Below are positions 21,926 through 26,931 of a DNA stretch of 26,931 nt, piece by piece. The stretch comes from Candidatus Zipacnadia bacterium. Lineage in GTDB: Bacteria > Armatimonadota > Zipacnadia > Zipacnadales > Zipacnadaceae. Both the position numbers and the translations under genes were made by a program. The stretch covers positions 1-26,931 of the forward strand of contig JALGTI010000043.1 of the NCBI GenBank assembly GCA_029821455.1, given 5' to 3'. The first letter of the stretch is position 1; every line of letters begins with the position of its first letter. The notes under the pieces were generated by a model. That model saw only the letters and a list, made by a program, of their open reading frames with translations. It was not told the DNA's origin and did not search any database.

Positions 21926-24207
21926 GGATTGCACTGGACCAGGCGCGGGAATTCGGGTTGCTGGGGGAGAGTATCCTGGGGACTGACTTTAGCTTCGACA
22001 TAGAGATCGTCGAAGGCGCTGGGGCGTTTGTGTGTGGCGAGGAAACGGCGCTGATAGCCTCGATCGAAGGCAAGCGGGGGATGCCACGGCCACGGCCACC
22101 ATTCCCTGCCACATCTGGTCTGTGGGGTAGGCCAACGAACATCAATAACGTGGAGACCCTTGCAAATGTACCACTCATCATCCTGAACGGCCACCAGTCG
22201 TACGTATCTGTCGGGACCGAGGGCAGCAAGGGCACCAAGGTATTCGCGCTAGCGGGAAAGGTGAACAACACGGGGCTGGTCGAGGTGCCAATGGGAGCGA
22301 CACTGCGCGAGATCGTCTTTGACATCGGCGGCGGAATCCCTGGCGGGCGCAAATTCAAGGCGGCACAGATGGGCGGGCCGTCGGGTGGCTGCGTCCCTGC
22401 CAAGTATCTGGACCTGGCCATAGACTACGACTCGGTCAAAGAGATTGGCGCAATAATGGGTTCTGGCGGACTCATCGTAATGGATGAGAACACCTGTATG
22501 GTGGACATCGCCCGCTACTTCCTGGAGTTTACCCAAAGCGAGTCGTGCGGCAAATGTGTACCGTGCCGGATTGGCACCAAGCGGATGCTGGAGATCCTTA
22601 CTAGGATCACTCAAGGCGAGGGCGAGCTCAGCGACATTGAGGAGCTTGAGCGACTGGCACAGGTAGTCAAGAGCACCTCCCTGTGTGGCCTGGGGCAGAC
22701 GGCGCCTAACCCGGTGCTGTCAACTATCCGGTATTTCCGCGAGGAATATGAGGAACACATCAGGCTAGGGCATTGCCGCGCTGCTGCGTGCGAGGCGTTG
22801 GTTTATGCGCCCTGCCAGCATAGCTGCCCTGCTGGCGTGAACGCGCCGGAGTACATTGGTCTGATTGCTGAAGGTAAGCTGGCCGAGGCGGTCAACGTCG
22901 TGCGACGGCGTAATCCGTTCGTATCCGTATGCGGGCGGGTATGCGACAGTCCCTGTGAACGACACTGTCGGCGCGCGGACCTGGATGAGCCGCTGGCAAT
23001 CCGGGCGCTCAAGCGTTACGCCGCTGATAATGCGCCACCTGAGGACAAACCATCAGCACGGCCTGCTGAGGGAGACGTTGAGGTAGCAATCGTAGGAGCG
23101 GGGCCTGCGGGGCTTACTTGTGCGTACTTCCTGGCACTGATGGGACGCCGATCAGTGGTGTTCGAGGCCTTGCCGATACCCGGCGGCATGTTGGCCGTCG
23201 GCATCCCCGAGTATCGCCTGCCCAAAGAGATTCTGCAGCGCGACATAGATTTCATTCTCAGCCACGGCGTGGAGCTGCGAACCAACACGCGTGTAGGTGA
23301 CCTTGCGGAATTGCGTGAGCAGTACAGGGCGGTGTTTGTGGGGACCGGGGCGCAAGGGGCACGAGGGCTGGGTGTGGAGGGAGAGGAGCTCGAGGGTGTG
23401 GTGGATGGCCTGCAGTTCTTACGGCGGCGTGCGTTGGGACTGGAGCCTGAATGTGGGAAGATAGTAGCAGTAATCGGTGGCGGCAACGCGGCGGTGGATG
23501 CCGCCCGTTCGGCGCTTCGCCTCGACGCGGAGAAGGTGACGATCCTTTATCGGCGTACGCGAGACCAGATGCCGGCGTATGAGGAGGAGGTTGAAGAAGC
23601 CATTCGTGAGGGCGTCGAGATGCAGTTCCTGGTGGCGCCGAATCAGGTAGTGGGAAAAGATGGTGAGGTGGAGGGGATCAAGTTAACACGAATGGGACTG
23701 GGGCCAGCGGATGAGGATGGTCGGCCGCAGCCCGTGCCCATTGAGGGTAGTGAGTTTGTGCTGGCGTGCGATATGATAATAACCGCCATCGGCCAGGTTG
23801 CATCGGTGGCGATTGCCAGCGATGGCAACAGTGCGGCAGTGGAGCGAGGCAGGTTTAGGGTAGACCCTGTGACCAATGCAACGCCAGTAGAGGGCGTTTA
23901 TGCTGGTGGAGATTGTGTGAGCGGAGGTGGGAGCGCAATCGAGGCGATCGGTGCCGGCCAGAGGGCGGCAATTGCCATTGACAAGATGCTAGGTGGCACA
24001 GGTGAGTTGCTCCCTGACATTGGCTTCAGCTTGCACCGGCCACCTGAGGATGAAGAAATACCCGAGCAGCCTCGTGCCCAGGAGCAGGCGTTACCGGTGG
24101 CCGAGCGTGTGTGCGGCTTTGAGGAGGTGCTGTTGGGGCTTTCTGAGGCAGATGCTTGCGCTGAGGCGTGTCGGTGCCTGAGGTGTGATCTGGAGGAGAG
24201 CGTATAG
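21910..24207 (+). CDS. NuoF C-terminal part fused to GltD/NfnB-like flavoprotein
   Basis: This frame continues NuoF and then adds a second enzyme. First: the rest of the FMN domain (GAGAFVCGEETALIASIEGK), an SLBB region (KVNNTGLVEVPMGATLREIV) and the [4Fe-4S] motif SCGKCVPCRIGTKRMLEIL plus CGLG. Then, replacing the ferredoxin tail of HydB-type proteins, a GltD-type module: Cys-rich APCQHSCPAGVNAPEY and VCGRVCDSPCERHCRR, FAD fingerprint AIVGAGPAGLTCAYF, GGMLAVGIPEYRLPKEIL, NAD(P)H fingerprint VIGGGNAAVDAARSA, TAIGQV and YAGGDCVSGGGSAIEAIGAG. It ends with CRCLRCDLEE. The true protein starts at 21146 and would be about 1,025 residues. An open frame extends back to ATG 21745, but that part is out-of-frame NuoF. 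Confidence 0.88.
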   Translation, partial: PVEHLRIALDQAREFGLLGESILGTDFSFDIEIVEGAGAFVCGEETALIASIEGKRGMPRPRPPFPATSGLWGRPTNINNVETLANVPLIILNGHQSYVSVGTEGSKGTKVFALAGKVNNTGLVEVPMGATLREIVFDIGGGIPGGRKFKAAQMGGPSGGCVPAKYLDLAIDYDSVKEIGAIMGSGGLIVMDENTCMVDIARYFLEFTQSESCGKCVPCRIGTKRMLEILTRITQGEGELSDIEELERLAQVVKSTSLCGLGQTAPNPVLSTIRYFREEYEEHIRLGHCRAAACEALVYAPCQHSCPAGVNAPEYIGLIAEGKLAEAVNVVRRRNPFVSVCGRVCDSPCERHCRRADLDEPLAIRALKRYAADNAPPEDKPSARPAEGDVEVAIVGAGPAGLTCAYFLALMGRRSVVFEALPIPGGMLAVGIPEYRLPKEILQRDIDFILSHGVELRTNTRVGDLAELREQYRAVFVGTGAQGARGLGVEGEELEGVVDGLQFLRRRALGLEPECGKIVAVIGGGNAAVDAARSALRLDAEKVTILYRRTRDQMPAYEEEVEEAIREGVEMQFLVAPNQVVGKDGEVEGIKLTRMGLGPADEDGRPQPVPIEGSEFVLACDMIITAIGQVASVAIASDGNSAAVERGRFRVDPVTNATPVEGVYAGGDCVSGGGSAIEAIGAGQRAAIAIDKMLGGTGELLPDIGFSLHRPPEDEEIPEQPRAQEQALPVAERVCGFEEVLLGLSEADACAEACRCLRCDLEESV

Positions 24208-24251
24208 CTTTCCTGGGTTTTCGTAGGAGACTGCTACCGAGGATCGGTGAC

Positions 24252-26931
24252 ATGAGCGAAGTGAAGCTGACGATAGACGGAAAAGAGATCACGGCGGCCC
24301 CGGGTACGGTAGTGCTGCAGGCGGCGCTGGACAACGGTATCTACATACCGAACCTGTGCTACGACCCGCGCCTGGAACCGTACGGGGCGTGTAGATTGTG
24401 CCTGGTAGAAATCGAGGGAATGCCGGAGCCGGTCACTTCCTGCACCACTCAGGTAGCCGAGGGGATGGTGGTGCACACCAACACGGAGGAGTTGCGGGAG
24501 CTGCGCAAGGGGCTGGTGGAGCTGATACTGTCAGATCACCCGCGCCAGTGCCTCACCTGCGCCAACACGGGGACCTGCGACCTGCAGGACCTGGCCTATG
24601 ACCTGGGCATCGAGGAATTCGAGCCCGTGCCGTATGAGCGGGAAGTGATCATAGAGCCGGTCGGTAATGACGTCATTTACCGTGACCCCGGCAAGTGCAT
24701 CCTATGCGGCAAGTGTGTGCGAATCTGCAGTGAACTGCAGATGGTGGGGGCGATTGAGTTTGCCGACAGGGGGTTCGATACGCAGGTCATCCCTGCTGAG
24801 GGCGGGCTGACCTGGGAGACCGACTGCGAACTGTGCGGGCAGTGTGTGGACGTTTGCCCGACCGGGGCGCTGATGGTGCAGCGGGCAATGGAGAAGGGGC
24901 GGCCCAAGGATTTCACCAAGGTGCGCACGACCTGTTCATACTGTGGTGTCGGCTGCCAGATGAACCTGAATGTAAAGGATGACGAGGTGGTGCAGGTCAC
25001 TGCCGATGTGGGCTTGGCGCCGAACTACGGTAATCTGTGCGTTAAGGGACGCTTTGGCTTCGAGTTTATTGACGCTCCGGATCGCATCAAGACGCCGTTG
25101 ATAAGGAAGGACGGCAAGCTGGTCGAGGCGAGTTGGGACGAGGCATTGGACCTGGTTGCGACGCAGTTACGTGAAATCGCGGACGAGAATGGGCCAGATG
25201 CTCTGGGTTTCGTGAGTTCATCCTGCTGCACCAATGAAGAGAACTACCTGATGCAGAAGCTGGCAAGGCAGGTGTTCGGGACCCATAACGTGGACCAATG
25301 CGCGCGTACCTGCCACGCTCCCACGGTGACCGGCCTGGTGATGGCGTTCGGCAGCGGGGCAATGACCAACTCCATTAGCGAGATTCAGCATTGTGATGTG
25401 CTGTTCGTTATCGGGTCCAACACCACCGAGGCGCATCCGGTCATCGCTCTGGAAATGAAGAAGGCCTACAAGCGTGGAGCGAAGATAATCGTCGCTGACC
25501 CGCGCGAGATAGGGCTGACGGAGTTCGCCTGCCTGCACCTGCCCCTGAGACCAGGCACGGACATCCCTCTGATGAACGCAATGATGAACGTAATCATTGA
25601 GGAGGGTCTGGAAGATAAGGAATTCATCCGGGAGCGCACGGAGGGGTTCGAGCAATTCAAGCAGGTTGTGAGTCAGTACACACCGGAGTCAGTAGCCGAA
25701 GTGTGCGGAGTGGCGGCTGAGGACATTCGGGAGGCAGCGCGGATATATGCCACGGGTGACAAGTCGGCGATCTTCTACACTATGGGGATTACCGAACACA
25801 CGTGCGGGACAGGGAATGTGCTATCGTGCGCCAATCTGGCGCTGCTGACAGGCCATATCGGGCGCGAAAGCACGGGTGTCAACCCACTGCGCGGCCAGAA
25901 CAATGTGCAGGGGGCGTGCGATGTGGGGGCGTTGCCGGACGTATACCCCGGCTACCAGCGGGTGACCGATGAGGCGGCGCAGGCCAAGTTCTCGGAGGCG
26001 TATGGACGTGAGTTGCCTGCTGAGCCGGGGATGACGACCCCCGATATGCTGATGGCGGCGGCCGAAGGCAGATTGAAGGCGCTGTATATAATGGGCGAGG
26101 ACGTCGTGATGAACGAGCCCAACATGCGGCATACTGTCGCCGCCTGTGAGAAGCTGGACCTTCTGGTCGTGCAGGACATCTTCATGTCGGAGACTGCCAA
26201 AATAGCGGATATAGTGCTACCGGCGGCCACGTTTGCCGAAAAGGACGGCACGTTCACCAACACCGAGCGGCGTGTCCAACGGGTGCGCAAGGCGGTCACT
26301 CCACGCCACGATAGCAGGGCCGACTGGGAGATACTTGTGGAGGTTGCTAACCGACTGGGGTACGACTGGAGCTATGCCGAGCCGTCGAAGATCTGGGATG
26401 AATTGGCTTCCCTGTCGCCGATAATGGCCGGTATTAGCTATGAGCGCATCGAGGAGGAGGGCCTGCAGTGGCCCTGCCCCACGCCTGACCATCCAGGGAC
26501 GAAGTTCCTGCATCAGGGCAAGTTCACGCGAGGGTTAGGCAAGTTCCACTCTGTGCATCACCGACCGCCTGCCGAGGAACCGGACGAGGAATACCCATTC
26601 GTCCTGAGCACCGGGGTGACGCTGTATCAATTCAATGCCGGGGTTGTATCGCGGCGTAACCGCGCCTCCGATGAGCGGCAGCCGGAGGCGTTTATTGAGG
26701 TTTCAGAGGCGGATGCCGATAAGATGGGCATCCGACACCAGGATCCCGTCAGGATCACGACCCGGCGAGGTGAGCTTGTGGTGAAAGCGTGGGTGACGGA
26801 CCGGGTGAGACCGGGATTGGTGTGGATGCCGTACCACTTCGCTGAGCAGGCGGCAAATGTCCTGACGATTGACGCCTTCGACGAGGTGTGCCGCATCCCT
26901 GAGTACAAGGTATGTGCGGCAAGGGTGGAGC
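24252..26931 (+). CDS. fdhF: NAD(P)-linked formate dehydrogenase catalytic subunit (runs off edge)
   Basis: At least 893 residues, still open at the right edge, where it is near its expected end. The NuoG-like N-terminus binds [2Fe-2S] at C36, C47, C50, C64; [4Fe-4S] at H96, C100, C103, C109; and two more clusters at C149-C159 (CILCGKCVRIC) and C192-C202 (CELCGQCVDVC). The molybdopterin domain follows with a [4Fe-4S] site (C228, C231, C235, C263) and K265 as in E. coli FdhF. The active-site segment is DQCARTCHAPTV, where C354 (TGC 25311-25313) replaces the Sec140 of E. coli FdhH and H355 is conserved. The C-terminal MopB domain includes TGVTLYQFNAGVVSRRN. It should oxidise formate or reduce CO2 with the NuoE/NuoF-GltD subunits. 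Confidence 0.93.
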   Translation, partial: MSEVKLTIDGKEITAAPGTVVLQAALDNGIYIPNLCYDPRLEPYGACRLCLVEIEGMPEPVTSCTTQVAEGMVVHTNTEELRELRKGLVELILSDHPRQCLTCANTGTCDLQDLAYDLGIEEFEPVPYEREVIIEPVGNDVIYRDPGKCILCGKCVRICSELQMVGAIEFADRGFDTQVIPAEGGLTWETDCELCGQCVDVCPTGALMVQRAMEKGRPKDFTKVRTTCSYCGVGCQMNLNVKDDEVVQVTADVGLAPNYGNLCVKGRFGFEFIDAPDRIKTPLIRKDGKLVEASWDEALDLVATQLREIADENGPDALGFVSSSCCTNEENYLMQKLARQVFGTHNVDQCARTCHAPTVTGLVMAFGSGAMTNSISEIQHCDVLFVIGSNTTEAHPVIALEMKKAYKRGAKIIVADPREIGLTEFACLHLPLRPGTDIPLMNAMMNVIIEEGLEDKEFIRERTEGFEQFKQVVSQYTPESVAEVCGVAAEDIREAARIYATGDKSAIFYTMGITEHTCGTGNVLSCANLALLTGHIGRESTGVNPLRGQNNVQGACDVGALPDVYPGYQRVTDEAAQAKFSEAYGRELPAEPGMTTPDMLMAAAEGRLKALYIMGEDVVMNEPNMRHTVAACEKLDLLVVQDIFMSETAKIADIVLPAATFAEKDGTFTNTERRVQRVRKAVTPRHDSRADWEILVEVANRLGYDWSYAEPSKIWDELASLSPIMAGISYERIEEEGLQWPCPTPDHPGTKFLHQGKFTRGLGKFHSVHHRPPAEEPDEEYPFVLSTGVTLYQFNAGVVSRRNRASDERQPEAFIEVSEADADKMGIRHQDPVRITTRRGELVVKAWVTDRVRPGLVWMPYHFAEQAANVLTIDAFDEVCRIPEYKVCAARVE

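Noticed and set aside
20610..24207. NuoE and NuoF as part of a respiratory complex I operon
   Set aside because: No other nuo subunits follow. The next gene is a formate dehydrogenase with a NuoG-like N-terminus, and NuoF carries a GltD-type fusion.

Overview
The window is bacterial, GC-rich and densely coded. Most genes carry Shine-Dalgarno sites and sit in short operons, several with overlapping stop and start codons. Uncultured-phylum features are visible: a DUF4091 glycosidase-like gene, a GH78-type rhamnosidase, an AAC(3)-esterase fusion, and palindromic repeats of the (G)GCAGGC...GCCTGC(C) and TTCGACAGGCTCA types between genes. Armatimonadota or a similar environmental lineage would fit, but that is a guess from gene style and not a marker-based placement.

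Layout. 1-480: the start of a leftward gene at the very edge, its perfect consensus sigma-70 promoter, then non-coding repeats. 489-3131 (+): an OmpR-type response regulator and its membrane sensor kinase. 3132-3526: a convergent gap holding a dense run of inverted repeats that could be a structured RNA. 3527-9570 (-): DUF4091 protein (frame-broken), AAC(3)-like domain fused to an alpha/beta hydrolase, and GH78-type rhamnosidase. 9571-9993: decayed transposase-like sequence. 9994-11671 (-): tsaE-tsaB-rimI, the tRNA t6A and ribosomal-protein acetylation cluster. 11793-15280 (+), divergent from it: rtcA, DUF1844 protein, L-asparaginase, Gfo/Idh/MocA-like protein. 15239-15868 (-): proline-rich lipoprotein. 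16114-17361 (+): homocitrate/isopropylmalate synthase-family enzyme. 17462-18007 (-): small secreted protein. 18267-18572 (+): a free-standing 101-residue piece of gyrase A C-terminal propeller. 18731 to the right edge (+): amidohydrolase (frame-broken), mobA, and a formate dehydrogenase operon: NuoE-like subunit, NuoF fused to a GltD/NfnB-type flavoprotein (frame-broken inside NuoF), and a large FdhF with a NuoG-like iron-sulfur N-terminus that runs off the window.

How the genes work together. The right-hand operon reads as a soluble NAD(P)-linked formate dehydrogenase. MobA would make the bis-MGD cofactor, FdhF would carry the catalytic Mo/W site (Cys instead of Sec), NuoE and NuoF would form the diaphorase, and the fused GltD-type module adds a second flavin/NAD(P)H site, so electron bifurcation or NADH/NADPH choice is possible. 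The left-hand leftward genes look like plant- or algal-polysaccharide use. Three genes in 27 kb are split by frame changes with recognisable homology on both sides, which points to recent decay or to indel errors in the assembly.
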